64,000 bases of DNA, from contig NZ_JAGTAR010000005.1 of assembly GCF_018156225.1 (NCBI RefSeq), positions 62,001 to 126,000 of the forward strand, in the 5' to 3' direction. The notes beneath the pieces were generated by a model that was given only the letters and a program-made list of their open reading frames with translations, searched no databases and had not been told where the DNA came from. Of the stretch, positions 55,815 to 64,000 are shown piece by piece. The stretch comes from Carboxylicivirga sediminis (GTDB lineage: Bacteria > Bacteroidota > Bacteroidia > Bacteroidales > Marinilabiliaceae). Each line of letters opens with the position of its first letter. Position 1 is the stretch's first letter. A program made the position numbers and the translations under genes.

Positions 55815-58241
55815 ATGTCTATCAGAAATCTGTTTACAGGACTGCTTCTGCTTCTTGCAAGTAGCCTTAGCCTTTTTGCTCAGTCAAACGATCGTTTGTT
55901 TGTATCAGCAAAATATGAAAATAATGTACTTTGTATAAATGTGAGTGATGGTTTAATTAGGCTAACACCATATTCCCAATACAGCATAGAAGTCTCTTTC
56001 AGGGCCCATGCAGATGAAGAACTCTTCCCCTCGCACGCCATTGCGCCGGAGAACCATCCAGTGAAAGCTACTTATACCGAAACCGAGCAAACCATTAAGC
56101 TTTCAACGGGTCAACTAAGTGCATTGATAAACAAAGCACCTTTTTCAATTAGTTATTATTATAACGAAGAGCTAATCCTTGGCGAAGAGGCAGGTTATTT
56201 CGCTGACAGTGTCAAGCAGGGCTTTCGTTTCAAGCTGATGCCAGATGAACTGCTGATGGGTGGTGGCGAAAGAGCTCTGGGCATGAATCGACGCGGTAAT
56301 AAGCTCCAATTATATAACCGAGCCAGCTATGGTTATCAAACACATGCCGACTTGATGTACTATTCAATGCCACTCCTCATTTCGTCAAACAAGTATATGC
56401 TAGGTTTTGACAATGGAGCCAGCGGATGGCTTGATATTGGCAAAACAGAAACTGACATACTGCAGTTTGATGCGGCTGGAGGCCGTATGAGTTACTTTGT
56501 TGTTGCTTCTGATAGCTGGCTAGATTTGAATTACAACTTTACTCAATTAACCGGTCATCAACCAATGTTGCCACGATGGGCTTTAGGTAATATTTCCTCG
56601 CGCATGGGTTACCACTCGCAGCAAGAGGTTGAAACTGTTATTGATTTATATCAGAAAGACGATATCCCATTAGATGGCATTGTATTGGATTTATATTGGT
56701 TTGGCCCCGATGTTACAGGCCATATGGGTAACCTGGAGTGGTATCGTGATTCATTTCCTGAGCCTGAGAAAATGCTTGAGCGCAATAAGTCCAAGGGCAT
56801 TAACACAGTGCTCATTACGGAACCATTCATCCTTAAAAACAGTGGCAAGTACAAAGAATGTGCAGAGCAGCAATTACTGGGAACCGATTCCCTCGGTAAT
56901 CCTTACATTTTTGACTTTTTCTTTGGTACAACAGCTTTACTTGACATTTTTAAGCCCGAAGCACAACATTGGTTCTGGGAAATTTACAAAAAGCATACAA
57001 TGAGTGGCGTTGATGGCTGGTGGGGCGATTTGGGCGAACCAGAAGTTCATCCCGATGATCTTATGCATGTCAATGGTCGTGCCGATGAAGTGCATAACTT
57101 GTATGGACATGAATGGGCAAAAACCATTTCTAAAGGTTATCAGCAAGACTTTCCGGATAATCGGCCGGTTATCCTGATGCGTGCGGGCTTTATTGGCTCC
57201 CAGCGTTACGGTCTGGTGCCCTGGTCGGGCGACGTCAGCCGCTCATGGGGTGGTTTACAGTCGCAAGTTGAAATTGCTCTGCAAATGGGGATGCAAGGTT
57301 TGGCCTACATACATTCCGATTTAGGTGGTTTTGCTGGTGACTACAGGGATGCTGAACTTTATACCCGATGGCTGCAATATGGGGTTTTTCAACCCATTTA
57401 TCGAACGCACGCCCAGGAAGACGTGCCACCTGAGCCAGTTTTTTGGGATGACAACACCAAAGCTGTTGTCCGCGATTTCATTCGTTTACGTTATCAACTA
57501 ACCCCCTACCTTTATACCTTAATGTATGAAAACACCGTGAAGGGATGGCCTCTGATGCGCCCGCTGTTTTACCTCGAAGACAATGCTGAGCTGTACAATG
57601 AAACCAAAACCTACTTATGGGGAGATAACTTCCTGGTATCGCCAGTGGTTGAAAAAGGCCTTAAATCACAATCGGTATACTTGCCTAGGGGACATAACTG
57701 GTTCAATTTCTTTACGGATGAAAAGTTTGAAGGTGGCCAAACAGTAAATGTAGTAACCGATATTTCAACGCTACCAGTATTTGTTAAGGCTGGCTCGTTT
57801 ATTCCCATGGTGCCAGTTTACAACAACATGACTGCGTACACGAGTGAGCACCTCATCCTGCACTATTACCACGATCCTTCGATAAAAACGAGTACAGGCC
57901 AGATGTATGAAGATGATGGAGTAACAAGGGACAGCTACAAATCAAATAAATACGAGCTTTTGAACTTTGATGCAAGTCATCAGGGCAGCTTGCAGCTAAC
58001 GATAAAACCTGAAGGCTATGACTACGAAGGAAAACCTGATAGCCGGCACATTGAGCTGATTATTCATAACTATTCACATAAACCCAAAAACATTAACATC
58101 AACGGAAAGAAGGTTAAAATCACAAAATCAAGCAGCAAACCAGGCACCCTAAAAGCGGGAGCTTATTATAATCTTCAGACAAAACAGCTACACATCAATT
58201 CTGAAATGAGCAATGAAGCATTAAAAGTATTAATCGATTAA
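55815..58241 (+). CDS. Glycoside hydrolase family 31 (alpha-glucosidase/xylosidase type)
   Basis: An 808-residue exported retaining glycosidase. The signal peptide (FTGLLLLLASSLSLFAQ) is clear. The GH31 barrel has DGIVLDLYWFGPD and the nucleophile Asp in WWGDLGEPE. The acid/base Asp is probably in LVPWSGDVSRSWGG. A C-terminal beta domain (YEDDGVTRDSYKS) is usual for the family. Substrate may be alpha-glucan, isomaltose or xyloglucan oligosaccharide. It is followed by a GH13 lipoprotein 9 bp downstream, so the two act together. Confidence 0.93.
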   Translation: MSIRNLFTGLLLLLASSLSLFAQSNDRLFVSAKYENNVLCINVSDGLIRLTPYSQYSIEVSFRAHADEELFPSHAIAPENHPVKATYTETEQTIKLSTGQLSALINKAPFSISYYYNEELILGEEAGYFADSVKQGFRFKLMPDELLMGGGERALGMNRRGNKLQLYNRASYGYQTHADLMYYSMPLLISSNKYMLGFDNGASGWLDIGKTETDILQFDAAGGRMSYFVVASDSWLDLNYNFTQLTGHQPMLPRWALGNISSRMGYHSQQEVETVIDLYQKDDIPLDGIVLDLYWFGPDVTGHMGNLEWYRDSFPEPEKMLERNKSKGINTVLITEPFILKNSGKYKECAEQQLLGTDSLGNPYIFDFFFGTTALLDIFKPEAQHWFWEIYKKHTMSGVDGWWGDLGEPEVHPDDLMHVNGRADEVHNLYGHEWAKTISKGYQQDFPDNRPVILMRAGFIGSQRYGLVPWSGDVSRSWGGLQSQVEIALQMGMQGLAYIHSDLGGFAGDYRDAELYTRWLQYGVFQPIYRTHAQEDVPPEPVFWDDNTKAVVRDFIRLRYQLTPYLYTLMYENTVKGWPLMRPLFYLEDNAELYNETKTYLWGDNFLVSPVVEKGLKSQSVYLPRGHNWFNFFTDEKFEGGQTVNVVTDISTLPVFVKAGSFIPMVPVYNNMTAYTSEHLILHYYHDPSIKTSTGQMYEDDGVTRDSYKSNKYELLNFDASHQGSLQLTIKPEGYDYEGKPDSRHIELIIHNYSHKPKNININGKKVKITKSSSKPGTLKAGAYYNLQTKQLHINSEMSNEALKVLID

Positions 58242-58250
58242 TTTAAACAT

Positions 58251-60110
58251 ATGCACAGATTATTAGCAATATGCGCACTGGCTCTGGCAACTTTAGCCTG
58301 CCAGCAACAAAGGCCATCAGAAAGCCAGAAAACAACTGAACACAAAACTGTTGTTTACCAGGTTTTCACCCGACTATTTGGTAATACAAACACAACTAAC
58401 AAGCCTTGGGGTACCATAGAAGAAAATGGCGTTGGCAAATTCAGTGACTTCACCGACAAAGCCCTTTCTGAGCTAAAAGACCTTGGAATTACACACATAT
58501 GGTACACAGGCGTACCACATCATGCGGTTATAAACGACTATACAGTGTACGGAATTTCTAATGACGACCCTGATGTTGTGAAAGGTCGGGCTGGCTCACC
58601 CTATGCTGTTAAAGACTACTACAATGTGAATCCTGATCTGGCTGAAAATCCAGCCAACCGTCTGGAAGAATTCAAAGCCTTAATTGACCGTACGCATCAG
58701 CACGGTATGAAAGTATTGATAGATATTGTACCTAACCATGTTGCCAGACACTACGAAGGCAAAAATAATCCGGCAGGTGTATTGGATTTTGGAGCACAAG
58801 ATGACACTTCAGTAGTATATGCCGTAAATAACAACTTCTATTACATCCCCGGCGAATCATTTAAAGTACCAAATCCTGAAAATAACTACCAGCCACTGGG
58901 TGGAGAAGCACATCCATTAGCTGATGGCCAGTTTGATGAAAATCCTGCCAAGTGGACAGGCAATGGCTCCAGACTGGCACAACCTGGTTTTCATGATTGG
59001 TATGAGACAGTTAAAATCAACTATGGCGTGCGCCCAGATGGAACAAAAGATTTCCCGGAGTTACCGGAAGGCTATGAACTAAAGGACTATAAAGCGCACT
59101 ATGCATTTTGGCAAAACAAAACGCTTCCAGATTCGTGGCTAAAGTTCCGTGATATTGCCTTGTACTGGACCGAACTGGGAGTTGATGGCTTTCGTTTTGA
59201 CATGGCAGAAATGGTGCCCGTTGAGTTTTGGAGTTTTATGAATTCATCCATCAAAATGGCTAATGAAGATGCTTTTCTGCTGGCTGAAGTATACAATCCA
59301 GCATTGTATCGTGATTACATCCACAAAGGTAAAATGGATTACTTGTATGATAAGGTTGAATTATACGATACGCTTAAACACATCATGCAGGGTCATGGCT
59401 TAACCGATAACCTGCCTGCTATACAAGACGGTTTGAAGGATATTGAACATCACATGCTTCATTTCCTCGAAAACCATGACGAACAGCGCATTGCAAGCCC
59501 TGAATTTGTAGGTGATGCGAAGAAAGGGATGCCAGCCATGGTTGTTTCGACTACCATCAGTACAGCCCCGACAATGATCTATTTTGGACAAGAAGTAGGT
59601 GAACCAGGTGCTGAAAATGCAGGATTTGGCAATCATAGCCGTACAAGTATTTTCGATTACATAGGTGTACCGCATCATCAGCGCTGGATGAACAATGGTG
59701 CATTCGATGGAGCTCAGCTTTCAAATGAAGAAAAAGAACTAAGAGATTTCTATAAACGTCTCCTGACTTTCTCGGTAAAAAGTCCGGCACTCATGGGTGA
59801 ATACAAAGAGATTCACACCATCAACCGTTCAAATAATGAGAACTATACAGATAAAACTTTTAGCTTCGTGCGCTGGTGCGATAAAGAGCAACTAATCATT
59901 TGCTCAAACTTTCAACCAAATAACTCGCAGAACTTTCTTCTAAAGATACCTGCAGAAATCATCAAGCAATGGCAGCTCTCGGATGGACAATACCAACTGA
60001 CTGACCAATTATATGGCAGCACAAATAAGCTATTAGTTGAGAATGGGGAGGGTACGATAGATATCCATACCGAACCACTCGCTTCATTTATTTATAAGAT
60101 CGACAACTAA
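58251..60110 (+). CDS. Glycoside hydrolase family 13 (alpha-amylase-like) lipoprotein
   Basis: A 619-residue surface or periplasmic lipoprotein (LALATLAC, lipidated Cys). The GH13 barrel has VLIDIVPNHVAR (region I), DGFRFDMAEMVP (region II, nucleophile Asp), FLLAEVYNP (region III, Glu) and FLENHDEQR (region IV, Asp). The substrate is probably starch-like or malto-oligosaccharides. Together with GH31 it forms an alpha-glucan-degrading pair, but no SusC/D pair lies in this window. Ends in a strong terminator. Confidence 0.93.
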   Translation: MHRLLAICALALATLACQQQRPSESQKTTEHKTVVYQVFTRLFGNTNTTNKPWGTIEENGVGKFSDFTDKALSELKDLGITHIWYTGVPHHAVINDYTVYGISNDDPDVVKGRAGSPYAVKDYYNVNPDLAENPANRLEEFKALIDRTHQHGMKVLIDIVPNHVARHYEGKNNPAGVLDFGAQDDTSVVYAVNNNFYYIPGESFKVPNPENNYQPLGGEAHPLADGQFDENPAKWTGNGSRLAQPGFHDWYETVKINYGVRPDGTKDFPELPEGYELKDYKAHYAFWQNKTLPDSWLKFRDIALYWTELGVDGFRFDMAEMVPVEFWSFMNSSIKMANEDAFLLAEVYNPALYRDYIHKGKMDYLYDKVELYDTLKHIMQGHGLTDNLPAIQDGLKDIEHHMLHFLENHDEQRIASPEFVGDAKKGMPAMVVSTTISTAPTMIYFGQEVGEPGAENAGFGNHSRTSIFDYIGVPHHQRWMNNGAFDGAQLSNEEKELRDFYKRLLTFSVKSPALMGEYKEIHTINRSNNENYTDKTFSFVRWCDKEQLIICSNFQPNNSQNFLLKIPAEIIKQWQLSDGQYQLTDQLYGSTNKLLVENGEGTIDIHTEPLASFIYKIDN

Positions 60111-60117
60111 ACAGTAC

Positions 60118-60153
60118 AACCGGTGACACTTCGAGCAAGGTCACCGGTTTTTT
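60118..60153 (+). terminator. GH31-GH13 operon terminator
   Basis: A 10-bp stem (60118-60127 with 60140-60149) is followed by T6. Confidence 0.9.
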
Positions 60154-60217
60154 GTTTAACACTTTTATTCCAAAGCCCTTTGGGATACTGCGATTTCATA
60201 TACCTTTACAACAAAAA

Positions 60218-60847
60218 ATGCAAGTTAAACCTTCCACCTACAGCCCACTTGAGGAAAAGCTAAATATCTACAGTCATCTGGCTGGTATAATACTAGGCTT
60301 TGTAGCATTAATCTTTCTATTATTTAAAGCCAACAGCACTTTATCATTGACAGTTTATCTAAGCTATGGCGCATGCATCATAGCACTTTTTACATCTTCT
60401 ACTTTATATCATTCTGAGAAGGATTCTATTCGACGAGCACGGCTAAAGGTATTCGATCATTGTGCCATCTATTTTATGATAGCAGGCTCCTATATTCCCT
60501 TTCTGATACTTGGCATAGGTACAAGTTGGGCCTGGTGGCTTTTGGCCGGTGTTTGGCTATTAGCCATTTCCGGAAGTATACTTAAGCTGTTTTATGCAGG
60601 TCGTTTTCAAATTCTCTCAACCATTAGCTATGTATTGCTGGGCTGGATTGTTGTAGTGGCTATTAAACCGCTAATAGCCGCATTAAGTACGCCAGCTCTG
60701 ACCTGGCTGGCGCTGGGAGGTGCATTTTATACCTTGGGTGCAGTTTTATACCAGATTAAGCGCATACCTTTTAATCATGCCATTTTTCATGCATTTGTAT
60801 TATTAGGTGCCTATGCCCATTTCCATGCTATTTATTGGCATATCTGA
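60218..60847 (+). CDS. Hemolysin III / PAQR-family membrane protein
   Basis: A 209-residue protein with seven membrane segments, starting at MQVKPSTYSPLEEK (ATG 60218). A longer start at 60152 lies in the terminator T run and is rejected. Family motifs are KLNIYSHLAGIILG, SSTLYHSEKD and FNHAIFHAFVLLGA. HlyIII-family members are zinc-dependent hydrolases of unclear substrate in bacteria. It converges on the next gene with zero bases between stop codons. Confidence 0.88.
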   Translation: MQVKPSTYSPLEEKLNIYSHLAGIILGFVALIFLLFKANSTLSLTVYLSYGACIIALFTSSTLYHSEKDSIRRARLKVFDHCAIYFMIAGSYIPFLILGIGTSWAWWLLAGVWLLAISGSILKLFYAGRFQILSTISYVLLGWIVVVAIKPLIAALSTPALTWLALGGAFYTLGAVLYQIKRIPFNHAIFHAFVLLGAYAHFHAIYWHI

Positions 60848-61738
60848 TTAGCAAATCAAATCGTCAAGCACTGCCTCAAAGGTTGGAAACTCAAAATGGA
60901 AGCCATCTTTCTCAAGTCTTTTAGGCAACACTTTCTGTCCAACCAGCAAGGCATTGGCGCCTTCGCCAAACATCACTCTCAACAGTTTTTCAGGAATCGC
61001 TGGCAATACAGATTTTCTGGTACGTTCTTTAATGGCCTCAGTTATTTCCAGATTCGATAGCATTTGTGGTGCAACTAAATTATAAATCCCATTTGATGCC
61101 TCTCGCCTGATGAGATACCAGAAAGCACTTAACACATCATTTAGATGGATAAATGGGAAAACCTGGTGTCCATCGCCCAGCCTGGCCCCTAATCCAAATT
61201 TAAATGGTTTAAGCATCCGGGGAAATGCACCGCCTTCATTGCCCAAAACGACCCCTAGCCTAACAATACACAGGCGCACATCTGTCAAAGACTGAACTTT
61301 ATAAGCTTCGGCCTCCCACTGCTTACACACATCACCCAAAAAATCATTGGCATAGTTGGTCGAAAACTCATCATGGACCTCAAAACTATCATAAATACCA
61401 ACCGCTGATGCTGTTATGAAAATTTCAGGCGAAGTTTCCATCTGGTGTATAGCATCTACCAGTACATTTGTTGTATTTATACGACTGTTTAGTATCTCTC
61501 GCTTGTAGTTAGGTGTCCATTTTTTAGCGGCAATAGGAGCTCCTGCCAGATTTATAACAACTGAGCACCCATTTAATAATGTTTTGAGCTGTGATTTTTT
61601 GCTTTTAAAATGCTGTCGTTTTAAGCGCACAACAGTATAGCCATTGCATTCAAGGAAATTACTCAATGCATTACCTATAAAACCTGTGGCACCACTTATT
61701 GCAATCTTATTATCTATTCGCCCCTGAGGCATAATCAT
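60848..61738 (-). CDS. TIGR01777-family NAD(P)-dependent epimerase (YfcH-like)
   Basis: A 296-residue extended SDR-fold protein. The nucleotide-binding motif is ISGATGFIGNALSNFL. VVINLAGAPIAAKKW and SRINTTNVLVDAI are characteristic of the TIGR01777/YfcH group. A C-terminal domain (LPKRLEKDGFHFEFPT) follows. The substrate is unknown. It could be linked to cell division (SulA-like naming), but the sequence does not prove this. Confidence 0.9.
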   Translation of the reverse strand: MIMPQGRIDNKIAISGATGFIGNALSNFLECNGYTVVRLKRQHFKSKKSQLKTLLNGCSVVINLAGAPIAAKKWTPNYKREILNSRINTTNVLVDAIHQMETSPEIFITASAVGIYDSFEVHDEFSTNYANDFLGDVCKQWEAEAYKVQSLTDVRLCIVRLGVVLGNEGGAFPRMLKPFKFGLGARLGDGHQVFPFIHLNDVLSAFWYLIRREASNGIYNLVAPQMLSNLEITEAIKERTRKSVLPAIPEKLLRVMFGEGANALLVGQKVLPKRLEKDGFHFEFPTFEAVLDDLIC

Positions 61739-61765
61739 CTAGTTTATCAAGTTAACCTATAGCTA

Positions 61766-62533
61766 TCAGGATTTATTCAAAAATTCCTGCAACTCTTCAC
61801 CACTTACTCCCATCTCCATTTGCCCTTTACTAAAAAACGAAATACGTCCGGTTTCCTCCGACACAACAATAGCATGAGCATCTGTAGCTTCGGTGATACC
61901 CATGGCTGCCCTGTGCCTTAAACCAACGCGCTTTGGAAGATCAGTATTTTGAGAAACAGGCAGAATACAGCCTGCTGCTTTTATTTTGTTGCCGGTTATA
62001 ATAACAGCTCCATCATGCAGTGGGCTGTTTTTGAAAAATATATTCTCCAGTAGTTGTGAAGATATGACCCCATTAATCAACTCACCTGTCTGCACATAAT
62101 CAAGTAATTCTGAATCCTTAGTGATAACAATCAGCGCGCCGGTTTTGGTTTTTGCCAATGACAGACAAGCTCGCACAACTGGCTTATTGTAGATGGACAT
62201 CATTCCTTTTGATTGTGACATAAACACCTTATCCATTGAAAAGCGTGTACTCACGTTGTACCTCGATCCCAGCAACAAAAGGAAGCGCCTGATCTCTTGC
62301 TGAAAAACGACTATGAAGGCCACTACACCAACATTAACAATATTGTCGAGAATGGTGGATGACAACTCCATGCCAAATGTTTTGATTAGTATCCAAAACA
62401 CGATAAAAGCAAAGATGCCCAGCATGATATACAAAGCCACTGTTCCTTTGATTAGCTTATAGATGCGAAACATCAGGTAAGCAACCAAAACAATGTCGAC
62501 CAAATCGATAAATCGTATATCCAGAAAAGTCAT
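61766..62533 (-). CDS. cdaA: Diadenylate cyclase CdaA
   Basis: A 255-residue membrane enzyme that makes cyclic di-AMP from two ATP. Three N-terminal membrane segments lie within residues 1-75. The DAC domain has the catalytic DGA in PLHDGAVIITGN and RHRAAMGITEATDA. Bacteroidota cdaA typically follows folP, as here (7-bp gap), which links folate synthesis and c-di-AMP signalling in one operon. Confidence 0.95.
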   Translation of the reverse strand: MTFLDIRFIDLVDIVLVAYLMFRIYKLIKGTVALYIMLGIFAFIVFWILIKTFGMELSSTILDNIVNVGVVAFIVVFQQEIRRFLLLLGSRYNVSTRFSMDKVFMSQSKGMMSIYNKPVVRACLSLAKTKTGALIVITKDSELLDYVQTGELINGVISSQLLENIFFKNSPLHDGAVIITGNKIKAAGCILPVSQNTDLPKRVGLRHRAAMGITEATDAHAIVVSEETGRISFFSKGQMEMGVSGEELQEFLNKS

Positions 62534-62540
62534 TGAATAA

Positions 62541-63386
62541 TCAGGCTTTTGTAAGTTGACGCACTAAATTAATACATTCTACGGCTTCTTTGACATCATG
62601 CACCCTTAAAATGTTGGCGCCATTCAATAATGCTACGGTATTCAGGGCAGTTGTTCCGTTTAAAGCGTGTTCAGGCAATATATTAAGCAACTTGTATATC
62701 ATAGACTTACGAGAAACACCCACCAACATTGGCAATCCGAATAACTCAAACTGCTTTAGCTCTCTTAATAACTCATAATTGTGTTCAAGCGTTTTGCCAA
62801 AGCCAAACCCTAAATCAAGAATTATATCTTTAATTCCACAAAATCTTGCCTGTTTGACTTGTTTGGCGAAAAACAGGCTGATATCACCAATCAGGTTATT
62901 ATAGGTAGGATTCATTTGCATATTTTGAGGTGTACCTTGCATATGCATCAAAATATATGGTACACCCAACTCCCCGATTTCTACAAACATCTTTTCATCC
63001 ATCATACCGCCAGAAATATCGTTGATGATATCAACTTCAAAATCATTTACAACCATCCGACTCACTGAGGCTCTGAAAGTATCTACTGAGATAACTGCAT
63101 CTGGAAACCTTTTACGAACCCAGGAAAGTGACTGTGTCAATCGGCTTATTTCCTCCCGCTCTGAAACATGCATGGCACCCGGACGCGATGAATAGGCTCC
63201 AATATCGATTATATCACCTCCTTCATTAATGATTTGTTCACAGCGTTCTATTATTTCTTTCTCCAACTGATACTTACCTCCATCAAAAAATGAATCAGGA
63301 GTAATATTTAAAATCCCCATTGCCAATGGCTTATCCAGAGACCGAAGCTCACCTTTAATATTGATAACATGACTTTTACCCGACAT
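62541..63386 (-). CDS. folP: Dihydropteroate synthase
   Basis: A 281-residue enzyme that joins p-aminobenzoate to the pterin diphosphate in folate synthesis and is the sulfonamide target. Motifs are MGILNITPDSFFDGG (first loop), SVDTFRASV, NDISGG, LDLGFGFGKT and VGVSRKSMI. Length is normal. First gene of folP-cdaA. A 20-bp palindrome lies 25 bp upstream of its -7 box. Confidence 0.97.
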   Translation of the reverse strand: MSGKSHVINIKGELRSLDKPLAMGILNITPDSFFDGGKYQLEKEIIERCEQIINEGGDIIDIGAYSSRPGAMHVSEREEISRLTQSLSWVRKRFPDAVISVDTFRASVSRMVVNDFEVDIINDISGGMMDEKMFVEIGELGVPYILMHMQGTPQNMQMNPTYNNLIGDISLFFAKQVKQARFCGIKDIILDLGFGFGKTLEHNYELLRELKQFELFGLPMLVGVSRKSMIYKLLNILPEHALNGTTALNTVALLNGANILRVHDVKEAVECINLVRQLTKA

Positions 63387-63446
63387 TTCAACAACTATTA
63401 GATAATTAATTTAAACATGATGGATGAAAAATTGTTAATTCTCATA

Positions 63447-63454
63447 CAAAGCTA
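63447..63454 (-). promoter_or_regulatory. Candidate folP -7 box TAGCTTTG
   Basis: Minus-strand match to TAnnTTTG, 60 bp before the folP ATG. The nearest TTG is 24 bp upstream, too far for a standard promoter. Confidence 0.35.
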
Positions 63455-63478
63455 AAACAAATAATTTGCACGGCTTAG

Positions 63479-63498
63479 CAAGCGAAAATTTTTGCTTG
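63479..63498. repeat. 20-bp near-perfect palindrome upstream of folP
   Basis: Ten base pairs of self-complementarity with one G/T pair (CAAGCGAAAA / TTTTTGCTTG). It covers the -33 region of the folP promoter candidate, where a repressor could bind. Confidence 0.45.
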
Positions 63499-63690
63499 AA
63501 AAATGAACCTGACGTTAAATTTTAAGATGTTATATTTATTAACATTTGACACAAATCACACTTAATAGAGAAATTTTTCATTAAATAAAATTAAGCATAC
63601 AAACCTACACCTGAATACCTTACAACCACAGATACAATTGATAACAAACGTTAAAGCGTTATTTTTTCAATATGCCTGTAAATAAAGTTT

Positions 63691-63698
63691 TATATTTG
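63691..63698 (+). promoter_or_regulatory. mdh -7 box TATATTTG
   Basis: Exact TAnnTTTG match, about 108 bp before the mdh ATG. The leader contains an inverted repeat. Confidence 0.45.
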
Positions 63699-63714
63699 CG
63701 TAAGCGAAAAAATA

Positions 63715-63736
63715 AACATTTAATGCGTTAAATGTT
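63715..63736. repeat. Inverted repeat in mdh leader
   Basis: AACATTTAA (63715-63723) and TTAAATGTT (63728-63736) around TGCG, just after the predicted mdh transcription start. No T run follows, so it is not an obvious terminator. Confidence 0.45.
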
Positions 63737-63805
63737 AAGCTTTAAAAGCGCGCTATTTCTGAATTAAAGGAAAATCAAATATTACACTAATTAATACCTA
63801 TTATT

Positions 63806-64000
63806 ATGAAAGTAACAGTAGTTGGAGCAGGTAACGTAGGTGCAACTTGTGCTGATGTTCTTGCCTACAGAGAAATTGCTAATGAGGTTGTTCTTGTTGA
63901 CATTAAAGAAGGTGTTGCGGAAGGAAAAGCACTGGATATCTGGCAAAAAGCTCCGATTAACTTGTATGATACCAGAACAATTGGTTCTACTAACGATTAT
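63806..64000 (+). CDS. mdh: Malate dehydrogenase, start only
   Basis: The first 65 codons run to the window edge. The sequence begins [18 protein letters not shown], the NAD-binding glycine motif, and has [10 protein letters not shown] with the Asp that selects NAD, then GKALDIWQ. The LDH-like type of malate dehydrogenase (about 310 residues) is standard in Bacteroidota, where it interconverts malate and oxaloacetate. The 3' part lies outside the window. Confidence 0.95.
   Translation, partial: MKVTVVGAGNVGATCADVLAYREIANEVVLVDIKEGVAEGKALDIWQKAPINLYDTRTIGSTNDY

Larger units (their letters stand above)
63387..63805. other. 419-bp divergent region between folP and mdh
   Basis: No ORF worth calling. 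It holds the folP -7 box (63447-63454), a 20-bp palindrome (63479-63498), the mdh -7 box (63691-63698) and an inverted repeat in the mdh leader (63715-63736). Otherwise AT-rich and plain. Confidence 0.6.

Noticed and set aside
60152-60217. Upstream start for the hlyIII gene
   Set aside because: It overlaps the T run of the GH13 terminator, and the family starts at MQVKPSTYS.

Overview
The window is an ordinary, gene-dense stretch of a Bacteroidota chromosome, most likely from an anaerobic or facultatively anaerobic member of the Bacteroidales/Marinilabiliales. The evidence is a short 286-residue primary sigma factor without region 1.1, promoter boxes of the TAnnTTTG type, single-chain PurL, the folP-cdaA pair, an LptD-like OstA protein, an NfnAB-type transhydrogenase, and many signal-peptide TPR and beta-barrel proteins. 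Base composition by eye is AT-rich and fairly even. I saw no transposase, integrase, phage gene, CRISPR array, tRNA or rRNA, and no toxin-antitoxin or defence cassette.

Layout. 1-3432: purL (3' end outside the window) and a possible structured RNA upstream. 3775-6232: galM converging on a secreted TPR protein. 6424-12164: long-chain acyl-CoA ligase and cutC, an outer-membrane protein, uvrB. 12196-17685: rpoD, an HtrA-type protease, dapF and gyrB. 17847-24830 (minus): aspartate aminotransferase, an FtsE-type ATPase, then a tightly coupled 1013-residue TPR protein and an outer-membrane beta-barrel. 25115-28811: a small membrane protein, a GT2 glycosyltransferase and a convergent Wzc-type tyrosine kinase. 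28874-31229: a dihydropyrimidinase-like protein that has lost its metal ligands, and a DMT transporter. 31764-34833: TPR protein, DUF368 undecaprenyl-phosphate translocase and aroE as one operon, converging on truA. 35766-39732: NTF2-like protein, pcm, a secreted glutathione peroxidase and an M3 lipoprotein peptidase. 39852-44018: dnaA, an MCE-domain protein and a cell-wall amidase. 44156-48531: lptD, ridA and the rpsF-rpsR-rplI operon. 48694-53678: a redox block of nfnA, nfnB, a DHOD-like flavoprotein, high-molecular-weight rubredoxin and rubrerythrin. 53781-60110: aminotransferase, MaoC hydratase, and GH31 plus GH13 glycosidases. 60218-64000: hlyIII, a TIGR01777 epimerase, folP-cdaA, and the start of mdh.

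How the genes work together. Several units concern the envelope: HtrA, LptD, MCE protein, amidase, DUF368 lipid-carrier recycling, dapF, Wzc and the TPR/beta-barrel pair. The redox block couples NADPH/ferredoxin balance (NfnAB) to oxygen and peroxide defence (rubredoxin and rubrerythrin). The last two share a 17-bp upstream motif that I regard as the best regulatory lead. GH31 and GH13 enzymes, with GalM elsewhere, point to alpha-glucan use. I found no convincing new multi-gene system. The most unusual items are the metal-ligand-free dihydropyrimidinase homologue, the DHOD-like protein without the usual catalytic Cys motif next to NfnAB, the possible pseudoknotted RNA upstream of purL, and the shared hrb/rbr motif.
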